A DNA stretch of 64,000 nt from positions 1 through 64,000 of the forward strand of contig NZ_CACTIB010000031.1 of the NCBI RefSeq assembly GCF_902712995.1, read 5' to 3'. This document shows, in pieces, positions 53,853 to 64,000 of the stretch (position 1 is its first letter; every line of letters starts with the position of its first letter). This DNA is from Candidatus Mycoplasma haematohominis (GTDB lineage: Bacteria > Bacillota_I > Bacilli_A > Mycoplasmatales > Mycoplasmoidaceae). The notes under the pieces are model-generated. The model ran no database searches, was not told the origin of the DNA, and worked only from the letters and a program-made list of their open reading frames with translations. Made by a program: the position numbers and the translations under genes.

Positions 53853-54434
53853 TTAACCTATGCAAGCTGCTTTAAATATTTTGAATTCCGGATCTTGTTC
53901 TAAGTTAGCTTTGTAATTTCCATTTTCCTTTTCAAACTTTTGACTTGTTTCGTCTGACTCATCTCTAGCTTTTAATTCGCATCATCTGTAAGCGCAGTAT
54001 TCGGTTAATGAAGGATTTTGATAAGTCGTCCAGTACTCACCCACTCAATCTTTTTTTAATCTTTCGTCATAAAATGCGCCCCAGTTTTCTTTTACTGTTT
54101 TTCAAAATTTACCGCTAAACCCTCGATCTTTTCTAAATTTTTCATTTAAGTTTCACATTGAATTAGCTAAATAATTTAGTTTGTTGTCTTGTGTGTATTT
54201 ATAAAAAGCTCCTTTTCTAGGAGGTAGAGAGTAGACAGGAGTTTTAGGTTTAGGAACTTCTTTTTTCTCTTGTATGATTTCTTTAACTTCTTCTTGTTTT
54301 GAAGTTTCTTCTTTATTAATCTGAGTAGGGGTTCCAGATGATGTTGAACCTGCAATTGCAGATCCAGAAGCCACAATTAAGCCACCAGCAGCTACATGTT
54401 TTTTACTTAGGGAACTTAATAAAGGAAATTTCAT
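53853..54434 (-). CDS. Anchored protein with Cys/Trp-rich C-terminus
   Basis: 193 aa, ATG start. Helix KHVAAGGLIVASGSAIAGS, a Pro/Lys/Glu linker (EEVKEIIQEKKEVPKPKTP), then a compact domain with many Trp and YCAYRWCELKA near residue 155 and a final KAACIG. Linker-on-anchor layout like family C but with a Cys-containing domain as in families A and D. Confidence 0.72.
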
Positions 54435-54590
54435 ATGAACTTATCTTATTGAGATTCTAATTCGTTATTTAAATAAAGTAAAAAGTTCTTCTGACAATTA
54501 CGAATTTGTGAGCAACAAATTCTAAATACCGTTTTCAAATTATTGTTTTCATAGAATCACGATTTGAACTTAATGAATAGATAATTTCTT
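54435..54590. promoter_or_regulatory. Divergent promoter region with an exact inverted repeat
   Basis: 156 bases between the minus-strand gene at 54434 and family D locus 2. GAATTTGT-GAGCA-ACAAATTC at 54502-54522 is a perfect 8-bp inverted repeat with a 5-base spacer, placed between the two starts and with no T-run, so an operator-like site or a paused hairpin is as likely as a terminator. Confidence 0.45.
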
Positions 54591-55406
54591 ATGGATCCAA
54601 TAAAAGTCGCTGCAGGAGCAGGAGCTGTTGCACTAGTTGTTGGAGGTACAGCATACGGAATTTACAATTCCATTGACTCTATGCCTGAATGCGATTTGTT
54701 GTATTCAAAAACTGGTTTTGGATCAAGTGGAGATTATACGAGTGGAAAGTACGGTTTTTCATATGGTAGATATTTAGTTGATCCAGATAAATTAGAAAAT
54801 TCCAAGAACAAAGATTGATGAGAATGAGCTTTTAGGTTGTGAAAAACTAAAGATAGTTCTCAGTTAGGAAAGAAGTTTCAAACTGTTAGTTTTTCTTACA
54901 AAGAAGATAGCGATACAAGTAACAAAGATAAAGCTTTAAATCAGATTTGTAAGAGCGCATATAAAGACTCAAAGGAGAATATTTTGAGCCCTTCTGTCGC
55001 AAAAGAAGATAGCAAATTTCAAGAGTCTGATGTTTGGATGTTCTGTTCCATATCTCCTAATAGAAATAAACCGATTTTATTAGTGAATTCAGAAGATGAT
55101 ACTGATAAAGGAATTGTAGGGGATGCAGGAAGTAATACTAAGTGAGGCAAAAGTAAAAAAGATAATTTGGTTTCAACCAGGGTTAAAGGAAATGATTGAT
55201 TTTGAGATTTAAAAGATAGAGAGCTTAAATCTGCAGATTTGTCAAGCGTGACGGACACTAATAATCTTTTTAAAAAAGGAAAAGGGACAGGAAGACATGT
55301 TAAACAAATTTGTCAAGACGCGTATAACGAGATTTCAAGCAATACAACAGTGGTTACTGAGCAGAATCTAAAAGATTATTGTTATTTAGAGAAGACATCT
55401 AACTAA
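54591..55406 (+). CDS. Family D paralog 7 (locus 2)
   Basis: 271 aa, MDPIK start. Anchor AAGAGAVALVVGGTAYGIYN. Module 1: FSYGRYLVDPDKLENSKNKDWWEWAF, LNQICKSAYKD, DVWMFCSIS. Module 2: DNLVSTR, WFWDLKDRELK, VKQICQDAYNE, LKDYCYLEK. The usual EFFG is replaced by ELKS. Its stop overlaps the next ATG by one base. Confidence 0.86.
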
Positions 55407-56224
55407 TGGCATCAATTAAATTGGCAGTTGGAGCAAGTTTAGGTGCAGCAGCTGTTGTAGGAGGAGGATATCTGACATATGATCAATTGCTTAAAGGAAA
55501 TGAACTTATATTGTTGGAGAGATTGAACGGGACTGAGTTGGTTCCTAAGTATGGAGAAGCAAGTTCATTTGCAAGTAAATATAAGAAATATTTAGTAGAT
55601 CCCGAAAATTCAAAGAACAAGTGATGGTGAGATCTTAGTTTTAAGAGGTTAAAAGAAGATATAAAAGTTGAAGATAAGAAATCTAAATTGAACTCAATTT
55701 TTTATGTTGCAAATGAAGAAAAGATAAAGTCAGCGTTTGGATCAGAAGCAACAGCTTTAAGTCAAGTTTGTTGGGAAGCTATTAAGGCTGACGCGGTTGG
55801 TTGAGACTCTCAAGAAAATAAAGAAGCAAATGTTTGGACTTATTGTTCAATACTGAGTTCTAAACCTAAATTTATTTCTGCTTCTGATCATTCTGACAAT
55901 ACTAAATTTGGAGGAGATACTAAACACCACAATAAAGCCGCATCTGCCAAAGATAATGAGGAAGATAACAGAATGTTTTGAGAATTAAGAGAAAAAGAAT
56001 TTTTCGGAGAAAAGGGTAAAGAAGGAACAGGGCATGGATTATCACAAGGATCTATTTTTGCTACTCTTTATGGCAAAAAAGACGCCAAAGAAGCTAATGA
56101 TACTGTAAAGAAAACTTGTAAAACAGTTTATGCAACTACTAAGCCTACAGATTCCAGTTCATCTAATGTAACAGATGAAGACATTAAAAAATTCTGTTAT
56201 TTAGTTCCTGAGACAACAAATTAA
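55406..56224 (+). CDS. Family D paralog 8 (locus 2)
   Basis: 272 aa, ATG overlapping the previous stop; N-terminus MASIKLAVGASLGAAAVVGG. Modules: KYKKYLVDPENSKNKWWWDLSF, LSQVCWEAIKAD, WTYCSILSSK; FWELREKEFFGEKG, VKKTCKTVYAT, IKKFCYLVPE. The C-terminal FCYLVPET is shared with the genes at 58205, 59906 and 62366. Confidence 0.86.
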
Positions 56225-56519
56225 TTTGAATAACGAACACTAAGGAAATTAAGTAGGTTTATATAGAAAATTTATTTAGATCTCAATTGATAGAGAACTT
56301 ATTAAAAAACTCAAATCTTCTTAAATTTCATTTGTTAGATAAGTAGTCAGTATTGAAGAATTAGTTTGATTTGTGAATATTTAGGCAATTAAACAGGCAT
56401 CTTTATTTCTATAACAAAAAATCATTTTGTAGCATATATCTATATACCCCTTAACCTAAATAAAGGCAATAGATGTATATCTAAATGTTTATTTAGTCTG
56501 ACTTTTAAAAATTAATTTT
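56225..56519 (+). promoter_or_regulatory. Intergenic region inside family D locus 2
   Basis: 295 AT-rich bases, the only sizeable gap in this array. A TA-rich cluster (about 56427-56485) contains related strings TATATCTATATA and ATAGATGTATATCTA. Probably a second promoter for 56520 onward. Confidence 0.35.
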
Positions 56520-57362
56520 ATGGTTTCAACAAAAGTTGCAGGAGGAATAGCGGTAGCGGTGGTTGCTATTGGAGCAACAGGTTATGGAGCTTGAACTTTA
56601 ACTAACTATAGAGATCCAGTTTCTTTGTCTGAATTTAGCGGATTTCCTGGAGATAATTCAGGGTATAAAGGCAAATTAGGAGAGATATATGGAGAATATT
56701 TTGTATCTCCTTATGGATATGGCGCTTCCACTGATGCTAATAAAAAGTCTGAAGACAATAAACGATGATGAGAAGTAGTTTTTGAAATTTGAAAGAGGGA
56801 TTCTGAGGCTACTGATAATAAATTAGGAACTGAGTTTGGAAAGAATAGCATTAAGTCAGCCTATAAAACTAGTTCTGAAACAGAAGGAGACAACGAAAAG
56901 TCTTTAAATAAAGTTTGTGATGCGGCTTATAAAAAAACAGAGACAGAATTGGCTAGCAAAAATGATTACAAAGAAAACATTTGGAAATATTGTTCTATGG
57001 GCGGCAAAACTTTACAAACTGTGAAAGATCAAGGTACAAGCGGAACAACTTACACTGATAGTCAAATAGGCAAGAAAAATGAAGAAACTTTAGCTTCAAT
57101 AAGTTCTGAAAATAACAATTGATTTTGAGCTTTAAAAGAAAAAGAGTTTTTCTATGGCAGATACGGAAAACAACCAATAGGCAAATCATTAGAGAATGGT
57201 TCTGCATTTAAAGAATTATTTGACGAAGGAGGTTCTCTGAGCGTAACAGGAGGAAGATTAAAAGGTGTTTGCAAAACAGCTTACTTGAAAGAAGGTAATG
57301 ATGCTACTGCTACGGATGCTATTAAGTTTTGTACTTTTAAAAAGTCAACAGCAGCTCAATAA
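56520..57362 (+). CDS. Family D paralog 9 (locus 2)
   Basis: 280 aa, ATG start, N-terminus MVSTKVAGGIAVAVVAIGAT. Modules: GEIYGEYFVSPYGYG, RWWEVVFEIWKRD, LNKVCDAAYKK, IWKYCSMGGK; WFWALKEKEFFYG, LKGVCKTAYLKE, IKFCTFKKS. Diverges from neighbours in having EVVFEI in place of EWSYK. Confidence 0.85.
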
Positions 57363-57368
57363 TTAATC

Positions 57369-58202
57369 ATGAATGCGGCACAAGCAGCAGGAGCTTTAGG
57401 AGCAGGGACATTGTTAGCAGGAGGTAGTTATTTGGGATACAGTTATCTTTCTGTTAGTTACACAACTCTGGAAAAATCTAATTTTACTAGTTATGTAAGT
57501 GGTACTATCGGAGATAACAATAAGTCTCAGTTGATAGATCCTTTCTTTGAAGGCAATGAAAAATGATGGAATTCTGTGCATAAAGTTTTAGTTGGAGACA
57601 AGACCAATAAAGAGTCTGAGATAAGTGATGAATTTAAAAAAGTAACAAAGGGATTCAAGAATAATAAAGAGGAAAACGGCACTAATTTAAATCAAGTTTG
57701 CCATACAGCCTTTGGGAAGACAGAAAATGAAACATATAACTCAAAATATCTAAAAAATGTTTGAACTTATTGTTCTATAGATGGAAATCTTGCTAAGGAA
57801 AAAGGAAATGAACCTAAACCTAAAAGCCTTTTAGAAATTGCAGACTCTAATGTACAGTCTACTCATATAGGAAATGTTGAAAAAAATAAAGGAAAATTAG
57901 CAGCAAATGCTGAAGAGAACAAATATTGATGAAATTGGGTTTACGAAAATAGATTTAAATCTTCTAAGCCTTCAACCGGTAATGGGAATTTATCTACAGA
58001 ATTTAGTTCAGTTGATAAAGGATATAACGCTACAGATAGCAAGGCTTTAAATAAAGTTTGTGCTGATCAATATAAGAAAGAAACAAGTAATTTTTCCAGC
58101 GACTCTAATCAATCTACTGACAATAAATACAAACTTAAAAAAGATGTTGAACGTTTCTGTGCTTTCAAAGGTTCAGAAACTTTAGATCTTTCTGCTCAGT
58201 AA
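57369..58202 (+). CDS. Family D paralog 10 (locus 2), module 2 of unusual type
   Basis: 277 aa, ATG start 6 bases after the previous stop, N-terminus MNAAQAAGALGAGTLLAGGS. Module 1: KSQLIDPFFEGNEKWWNSV, LNQVCHTAFGK, VWTYCSIDG. Module 2 begins with KYWWNWVYENRFKS and LNKVCADQYKKE, which are first-module motifs elsewhere, before ending RFCAFKGSE. It reads as two copies of module 1, suggesting module exchange or fusion. Confidence 0.84.
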
Positions 58203-58204
58203 AT

Positions 58205-59071
58205 ATGGATCCAATTAAATTGGCTGCCGCCGGAACAGGCGCTGTTATCGTGGGAGGAACTGGATTAGGATTACATTTCTTTGTTAATTCTCTGGAGCCT
58301 GTTTGATATTCATTATCTTCAGAAGCTGGATTTTCTGATAGTTATTCCACCAACGTAGGTAAAGATTACGGAAACTATTTAGTTGGAGTATATGGAGACA
58401 AAGGCGACGAGAAAAATAGGAACCAAAAATGATGAGAGTGATCTTATAAACAGTTTCAGTATGATGCTGAAGTTTTGAAAGAAAAATTAAGCAAGGAATT
58501 TTTCGATAGTACCACAAAGAAAAGTAAAGTTTCAGGAGCTTATAAGCCTTCTATTACAGTAGCTAGTGCAGATTCTAAGGCATTAAATGAAGTTTGTCAA
58601 GATATTTACAAAAAAGGAAAAGAAGATGTTGTTCCTGATAATGTTGAAGATTCTGACAAAAGCAAATTAAGTAGAGATATGTGAAAGTATTGTTCTCACT
58701 TAGGAACAAGACCTGTTTTGTTGAAAGAAAATGATTATGAAAGTAAATTTATAGGAAGCACTCATAAAGATAAAGCTGTATCAGTTAAAGCTTCTGGAAA
58801 AGATAGTTCTAATGATGAGTTTTGAAGATTAAGAAATGATGAATTTTTTGGAGGGAAAGAAGACGGAAAAGGGAACGACGCTTCTGCAGATGGCCTTTTT
58901 AAAGTTCTTTATGATAAGAAAAAAGAAAACACGATAACTAGTGAGGATACAGTAAAAAAAGCTTGCGAGCAAGCTTATTCAAGAGATAAATCTAAAAAGG
59001 ATGAAGGACAGAAAGTAAATGATGATGACATTAAGAAGTTCTGTTACTTAGTTCCAGAACCAAATAATTAG
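58205..59071 (+). CDS. Family D paralog 11 (locus 2)
   Basis: 288 aa, MDPIK start 2 bases after the previous stop. Anchor LAAAGTGAVIVGGTGLGLHF then SLEPVWYSLSSEAGF. Modules: GKDYGNYLVGVYGDKGDEKN, KWWEWSYKQFQYD, LNEVCQDIYKKG, WKYCSHLGTRP; FWRLRNDEFFGGKED, VKKACEQAYSR, IKKFCYLVPEPNN. Near-duplicate of the gene at 59906 (one gene apart), also at DNA level in the first 60 bases and the VSVKASGKDSSNDEFWRLRN region. Confidence 0.88.
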
Positions 59072-59072
59072 T

Positions 59073-59897
59073 ATGTCAGTAGCAAAAGCAGGAGCAGGTT
59101 TTGGAGCTGCAGCTTTGGTTGTAGGGGGCGGAGGTTATGGAATATATGACGTTGTTTCTTGATCTATGCCTTCTGGTTATGTGGTTTTATCTAAGAGTTC
59201 TAAGAAAGATGATTATACGACAAACGACAAAGCAGGAAAAGATTATGGAAGATATTTGATAGGCGTATATGATCAGAAAAATGAGAAGTGGTGGAATTGA
59301 TCTTATAGATGGTGACAATATGACTTGAAAAACGATAGCTCTTCTTTAAGTGATCAGTTTCTTAATGAAACCAAAATAAAGTCCGCCTTTTCTAAAGAGG
59401 GTGACAGTTCAACCGATGCAGCAAAAGCTTTGAATAGGGTTTGCGAAACTCTTTATAAAGGTAATACAACTGATATTACTCCTTCTGATACAAATGACTC
59501 TTCAAAAACAAAATTAAACAATAATTTCTGGAAATATTGTTCTTTCTTGGGCAAGAAACCAATCACTATTGAAGAAAAGAAGACTGAAAAGGACTATGGA
59601 ACAGATAAGTATGGAAACACCAAAAAGTCAGTTTTAATTTCCACCAAAGATAGTGATTTGTTTTGAGAGGTAAGAAATAGCGAATTCTTTGGCGAAGATA
59701 GCGCCTTGAACGGAAGCGCATTGGAAAATACTGATAATTCAGTATTTCATAAACTTTTTAATACTTCTAAAGGAGGAAAAAGAGGTCATATAAAGGATGC
59801 TTGCGAAAAATCATATGGCTTAAAAAAAGATGAATCTGGAGACGATAAAGCAAAAGAAGAAACTGTTCTTAAATTTTGTTCTTTAAAGGGAAAGTAG
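59073..59897 (+). CDS. Family D paralog 12 (locus 2)
   Basis: 274 aa, ATG one base after the previous stop. N-terminus MSVAKAGAGFGAAALVVGGG. AGKDYGRYLIGVYDQKNEKWWNWSY, RWWQYDLKND, LNRVCETLYKGN, FWKYCSFLGKKP; FWEVRNSEFFGED, GHIKDACEKSYG, VLKFCSLKGK. Counterpart of 38753 in locus 1; the two differ mainly in the anchor and in the Asp/Ser linker. Confidence 0.88.
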
Positions 59898-59905
59898 ATT
59901 AATTT

Positions 59906-60772
59906 ATGGATCCAATTAAGTTGGCCGCTGCCGGAACAGGCGCTGTTATTGTTGGGGGAACTGCATTAGGTCTACATTTCTTTGTTAATTCTCTTGAACC
60001 TGTTTGGTATTCTCTGTCTTTAGAAGATGGATTTCCTAATGGTTACTCTGATAAGGTAGGTAAAGAGTATGGAAACTATTTAGTAGGAATTTATGGAGAT
60101 AAAGGAGATCAGAAGGATAGAAACCAAAAATGATGAGAGTGATCTTATAAGCAACTTGAATATGACGTTAGTAACAATTCCAGCAAATTAAGTTCTGATT
60201 TTTTTGAAAATAATACAAGCAAAGCCTCTTCAGCTTATAAATCTAAAAGTTCTAAATCAGAATCATCTCCAAAGGCGTTAAATGAAGTTTGCGCGGATAT
60301 TTATGGCAAGAACAAGAGCGATGTTATTCCTGATAATGATTCAGACTCTACAAAAAGCAGATTAAGCAGAGATATGTGGAAGTATTGTTCGCACTTAGGG
60401 ACAAGACCTATTTTATTGAAAGAAAATGATTATGGTGCAGGCGAAGTAGGGAATGAAACCGATCATAAAGATAAAGCTGTATCCGTTAAAGCTTCTGGAA
60501 AAGATAGTTCTAATGATGAATTTTGAAGATTAAGAAATGATGAATTCTTTGGAGGTAAGGGAGGCGGAAAAGGAAATAGTGCTTCTCAAGGTGGTTTGTT
60601 TAAAGCTCTTTATGCTAAGAAAGAGACAAATACAATAGGAAGCAAAGATACAGTAAAAGAAGCTTGCAAAACAGCTTATTCAACAAAAACAGCAAATAAA
60701 AGCACAAGCCCTAAAGTTGAAGATGATGACATTAAAAAATTCTGTTATTTAACGCCAGATCCAAATAATTAA
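59906..60772 (+). CDS. Family D paralog 13 (locus 2)
   Basis: 288 aa, MDPIK start. Anchor identical to 58205 except one residue, then SLEPVWYSLSLEDGF. The same length as 58205 and the same motif order (KEYGNYLVGIYG, WWEWSYKQLEYD, LNEVCADIYGK, WKYCSHLGTRP, FWRLRNDEFFGGKGG, VKEACKTAYST, FCYLTPDPNN). Differences cluster at 150-200 and at the C-terminal linker, a pattern expected after duplication with patchy conversion. Confidence 0.88.
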
Positions 60773-60773
60773 T

Positions 60774-61568
60774 ATGTCAGTAGCAAAAGCTGCAGCAGCA
60801 GGAGCAGCCGCATTAGCGTTGGCTGCAGGGGGTTATGGAGTTAGCACTTTATTTTCCGGAGGAATGCCAGATTATGAGCCATTAACTAAATCTACTGGTA
60901 AGTATGTTTCAGAATACCAAGATTATTTTGTATCGGCAGATAAGAATGAACCTTGGTGAGAATGGGTTTATAAAAGTAGATATTTAGTTAATGGAGAGAA
61001 AGATGTTGAGGGAGACGCAAGACCAACGCCAAAAACTGCGTTTGCTTCTTTGGATAGGGGATCTGGAAATACCGATAAAGATATTCAAAAGGTTTGTAAA
61101 GATTTTTATGAGGCAGAAAATAGTAAAGTAAAAACTGGTACGGTTGCTAGCGGAGAATACGAAGAGGAAGATGCCTGAAGATATTGCACAGCTATTAAAA
61201 AGAAACCAAAAACAATTAACGAAAATAGCGGAGAAGAGAATAGTTATGGAGAAACAACATCTACTGATACTTATGGAAAAGCAAAGAAGGAAAATTTAAT
61301 ATCTATTACTTCAACTGATAATGCTCTTTTTTGAAAGGAACAAAATAGATTATTTTTCAAGGATAAAGGAAACAGATCTGGTTCTAAGTTTAAAAAAGAC
61401 AATACTTCTTCTATATTTAGAGATCTTTGACATACAAGGAAAGGAGATATAAAAGGCGCTTGCGAAGCAGCATATAAATTATCTTCAGGCAATAGCGCCC
61501 AATCTTCACCTACAGCTAATCAAAACGATATTTTCAAATTTTGTTCTTTAAGGGGTACAGCAAGTTAA
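60774..61568 (+). CDS. Family D paralog 14 (locus 2)
   Basis: 264 aa, ATG one base after the previous stop. The 5' end (MSVAKA) matches 59073. Anchor AGAAALALAAGGYGVSTLF. Modules: EYQDYFVSADKNEPWWEWVYKSRYLV, IQKVCKDFYEAE, AWRYCTAIKKKP; LFWKEQNRLFFKDKGNRSGS, IKGACEAAYKL, IFKFCSLRGT. Counterpart of 35699 in locus 1. Confidence 0.87.
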
Positions 61569-61571
61569 TTT

Positions 61572-62363
61572 GTGGATCCAATTAAATCATCTGCAGCAGC
61601 CGCATTTACTTTATTTACGGCAGCTGGGGCTTGCGGAACATCTAATTTCTTGTCAATCCCTTCTGTATATATACAAACACCGATTGAAGGAAAATTTGGA
61701 AGTGATTTTCAATTTCATCTCTTAGACGCTTCAAGCGGCAAGAATGATTACTTATGAAGAAATAGATTTATTAAATACTTAAAGACTTCTAAATTAGATT
61801 TAAGCGCCAGATTTCAAGAAATAGTAACTGCTTTTAATTTTCATAAAGTGAGTTTTGAAGACTTAAAAAAATCTTGTGAAGAAGCATATACACAAAAAGT
61901 TACCAGAACAGATATTCATCCAGCAACTAAGGAAGATGATAAATCTCTTTATGAAAAGAATATTTGAACTTTTTGTTCTATACATGAATACAAGCCTCTT
62001 ACTATAGAAGAACAAAGAGATGTTAGTGATAATCAATACGAAGGAAAATTAGGAGGAACTAAGAAGTCTTTATTGGTTTCTGTAAGAGAAGAAGTAAACC
62101 AAAAGTTCTGGGAAATACAGGCACAAGCTTTTTATAAACGAAAAGATAAAGATGGAAAAATTATTGATGGTTTAGGAAAGAAAGCTGAACATGCATCTAA
62201 ATTTAAAGAGCTTTACAAAAAACAAGAAATTGGAGGGCAAACTGTAGAGGCTTTTAAGCAAGTTTGTGAAAATAGTTATGGAGAAGAGAGTAATGGCAAT
62301 AAAGACAAGGAAGTATTGTTGTTTTGTTCTCTTCAGGGAACGCAGGAACAGAAAAGTAAGTAA
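61572..62363 (+). CDS. Family D paralog 15 (locus 2)
   Basis: 263 aa. GTG replaces ATG in the otherwise conserved GTGGATCCAATTAAA start block. Anchor SSAAAAFTLFTAAGACGTSNF with a Cys. FGSDFQFHLLDASSGKNDYLWRNRF, DLKKSCEEAYTQK, IWTFCSIHEYKP; FWEIQAQAFYKRKDKDGK, FKQVCENSYGE, LLFCSLQGTQ. Belongs to the FGxDFxxHxxDA subgroup with 36934, 37765 and 63224. Confidence 0.86.
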
Positions 62364-62365
62364 AT

Positions 62366-63220
62366 ATGACTACTGCAGGTAAGGGAGCAGCAATAGTTGG
62401 AGCTTCAGCTTTAGTTATTGGAGGGAGCGGAGTAGGAGTAAAGTTTTTAATTGATGCTCAGGAACCAGTTTGATATGCGTTGTCTTCTGAGAGTGGATTT
62501 TCAACTGATTATGCCGAAAATAAAGTAGGAAAAGAATATGGAAATTATTTAGTTGGTGTTTATGGAGATAAAGATGGCCAAAAGAATAGAAACCAAAAGT
62601 GATGAGAGTGATCCTATAAGCAATTTGAGTATGATGTTAAGAATAATCCAAGCATATTAAGTTCGGAATTTTTTGATAGCGCTACAAAGAAAAGTAAAGT
62701 TTCAGGAGCTTATAAGCCTTCTAGTAGTACAGTAGCAAGTGAAAGTCTTAAAGAGTTAAATGAAGCTTGCAAGGGAGTTTACGATAAGCAAACTTCAGAA
62801 TTGACTGATAACAATCTAATTCAAAATCTTTGAAAATACTGTTCTCATTTAGGAAAAAAGCCAGATTTGTTAGTTAGTGGTTCTGGTTATACGAATGGAT
62901 CATTTGGCGCAAACACTAGTCATCATAATAAGGCAGTAGCAACTAAAGGATATGAAAAAGGTAGTTCTAATGATGAGTTCTGAAGATTAAGAAATGAGGA
63001 ATTCTTTGGGACTGGAGAGAATTCAGGAAATATAGGAGTTACCGATGGAATCTTTAAAAAACTTTATGAAAAGAAAGAAAAGGGAGAAATAACTAGCGAA
63101 GATACAGTGAGAAAAACTTGTGAAAAAGCTTACGAAAGACAAGAATCAGCGAAAGATACCGATCCAAAAGTAGAAGACAGCGATATAAAGAAATTTTGTT
63201 ATTTGACCCCAACAACTTAG
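62366..63220 (+). CDS. Family D paralog 16 (locus 2)
   Basis: 284 aa, ATG 2 bases after the previous stop, N-terminus MTTAGKGAAIVGASALVIGG. The body matches 58205 and 59906: VWYALSSESGFSTDY, YGNYLVGVYGDKDGQKN, WWEWSYKQFEYD, KKSKVSGAYKPS (also in 58205), WKYCSHLGKKP, FWRLRNEEFFGTGE, FCYLTPTT. A third copy of that subtype with a different anchor, again suggesting anchors and bodies recombine. Confidence 0.87.
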
Positions 63221-63223
63221 TTT

Positions 63224-63946
63224 ATGGATCCAATTAAAGCAGCAGCAGGAGCTGGAGCAGTAATTCTTGCTTCCGCAGGAGGTTATGGCATTTCTACTCT
63301 ATTTGAGGGAGAACCAATCTGTATACAAAATCCTCAGGCAGATAAATTTGGCGAAGATTTTCAATTCCATTTCATGGATGCGTCTGACGACAAGAATGAT
63401 GCTTGATGAAAAGATAGGTTTAATAAGAAGTATCCAAAAAATAAAACAGATGCTAGTTTGCATACGGATTTTCAAAATTTATCTGGCTATTCAGATTTAA
63501 AAGATAAGTGTAAAGCGGCATATGGCAAGTCTACTACTTCAGATGTTTCCAAGGATACAGCTGGAGATCATTATGAAAAGAACGTATGAGAATTATGTTC
63601 TATAGATGGTTCTTTACCTGCGGTTATTACAAAAACATCTGAAACAAGTAAATTATTTGGTTCTGAAAAGGCTACAAAATTAATTGACACTGAAAATGAA
63701 AAGAATAAAAAATGATGAGAAAGAAGAGCAAAACATTTTTTTAAACAAGGGAGTAAAGATGGTTATGGAAGTAAGGCAAGTGAAAATGCAGCAGGTTTTA
63801 AAAAACTTCATGATGATGGAGGAAGTGTAGATGACTTAAAAAATAAATGTCAAGATAACTATGGAACAGCTTATGACAATTCAAACATTTCCAACACAGC
63901 AAAAGAAACTCTTAGATTTTGTTCTCTAGCCGGCAAACAGACTTAG
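63224..63946 (+). CDS. Family D paralog 17 (locus 2)
   Basis: 240 aa, MDPIK start, the shortest full member. Anchor AAGAGAVILASAGGYGISTLF like 60774. FGEDFQFHFMDASDDKNDAWWKDRF, LKDKCKAAYGKS, VWELCSIDGS; KKWWERRAKHFFKQGSKDG, LKNKCQDNYGT, ETLRFCSLAGKQT. The last 16 residues match the fragment at 36587-36733 and the gene at 36934. Confidence 0.86.
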
Positions 63947-64000
63947 TTTTAATTGGATAGTTTAAAACAAAAATATCACAAGCAAATAATTTAGAATACA

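Noticed and set aside
1..64000. CRISPR array, IS element, rRNA genes or replication origin
   Set aside because: No regularly spaced short repeats, transposase motifs, rRNA-like sequence or dnaA context were seen.

Overview
The window reads as chromosome of a hemotropic mycoplasma (hemoplasma, Mollicutes). The DNA is AT-rich. UGA must be read as tryptophan throughout: in-frame TGA falls at conserved Trp positions in housekeeping genes (pgsA, mgtE, the phosphate permease, rplU) and in dozens of surface proteins. TTG and GTG starts are common, Shine-Dalgarno sites are nearly absent, and long arrays of paralogous membrane-anchored proteins fill more than half of the window. All coordinates below use genetic code 4. 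I do not commit to a species.

Layout. (1) 1-159: the 5' end of a type I restriction specificity gene (hsdS-like, minus strand) behind a C8/G8 tract. (2) 498-14320: family A, thirteen tandem plus-strand genes of 331-346 aa, each with a Gly-rich membrane anchor followed by three Cys-containing modules of about 105 aa. (3) 14395-34967: a mostly conserved core: tRNA-Ser(GCU), mgtE, a one-helix c-di-AMP synthase, pgsA, a HIT protein beside a 1189-aa membrane-anchored protein that may be the P80 partner of HinT, a fused PstC-PstA permease with PstB, an amino-acid permease, leucyl aminopeptidase, rplM-rpsI, two aldo/keto reductases flanking rplU-prp, and small membrane proteins. (4) 35196-42454: family D locus 1, plus strand. 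(5) 42429-43612: a membrane protein of unknown function diverging from rpsT-rpsU. (6) 43609-48882: family B, five minus-strand genes. (7) 48915-53716: family C, six minus-strand genes with one N-terminal helix and a long acidic, disordered segment. (8) 54591-63946: family D locus 2, eleven plus-strand genes.

The main discovery candidate is a switch shared by unrelated families. Homopolymeric G tracts of 7-9 bases lie inside four family A genes, two family B genes, one family C gene and the hsdS-like gene. As read, two family A genes (G8) and one family B gene (G9) are in frame. Two family A genes (G7 and G9), one family B gene (G9 where 8 is needed) and the hsdS-like gene (G8 where 9 is needed) are out of frame only at the tract, with intact coding sequence on both sides. 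This is the signature of slipped-strand ON/OFF phase variation of surface proteins, and probably of a restriction specificity subunit. It coexists with tandem duplication and module exchange in family D. Tract lengths are also where sequencing errors fall, so the ON/OFF states need read-level confirmation.
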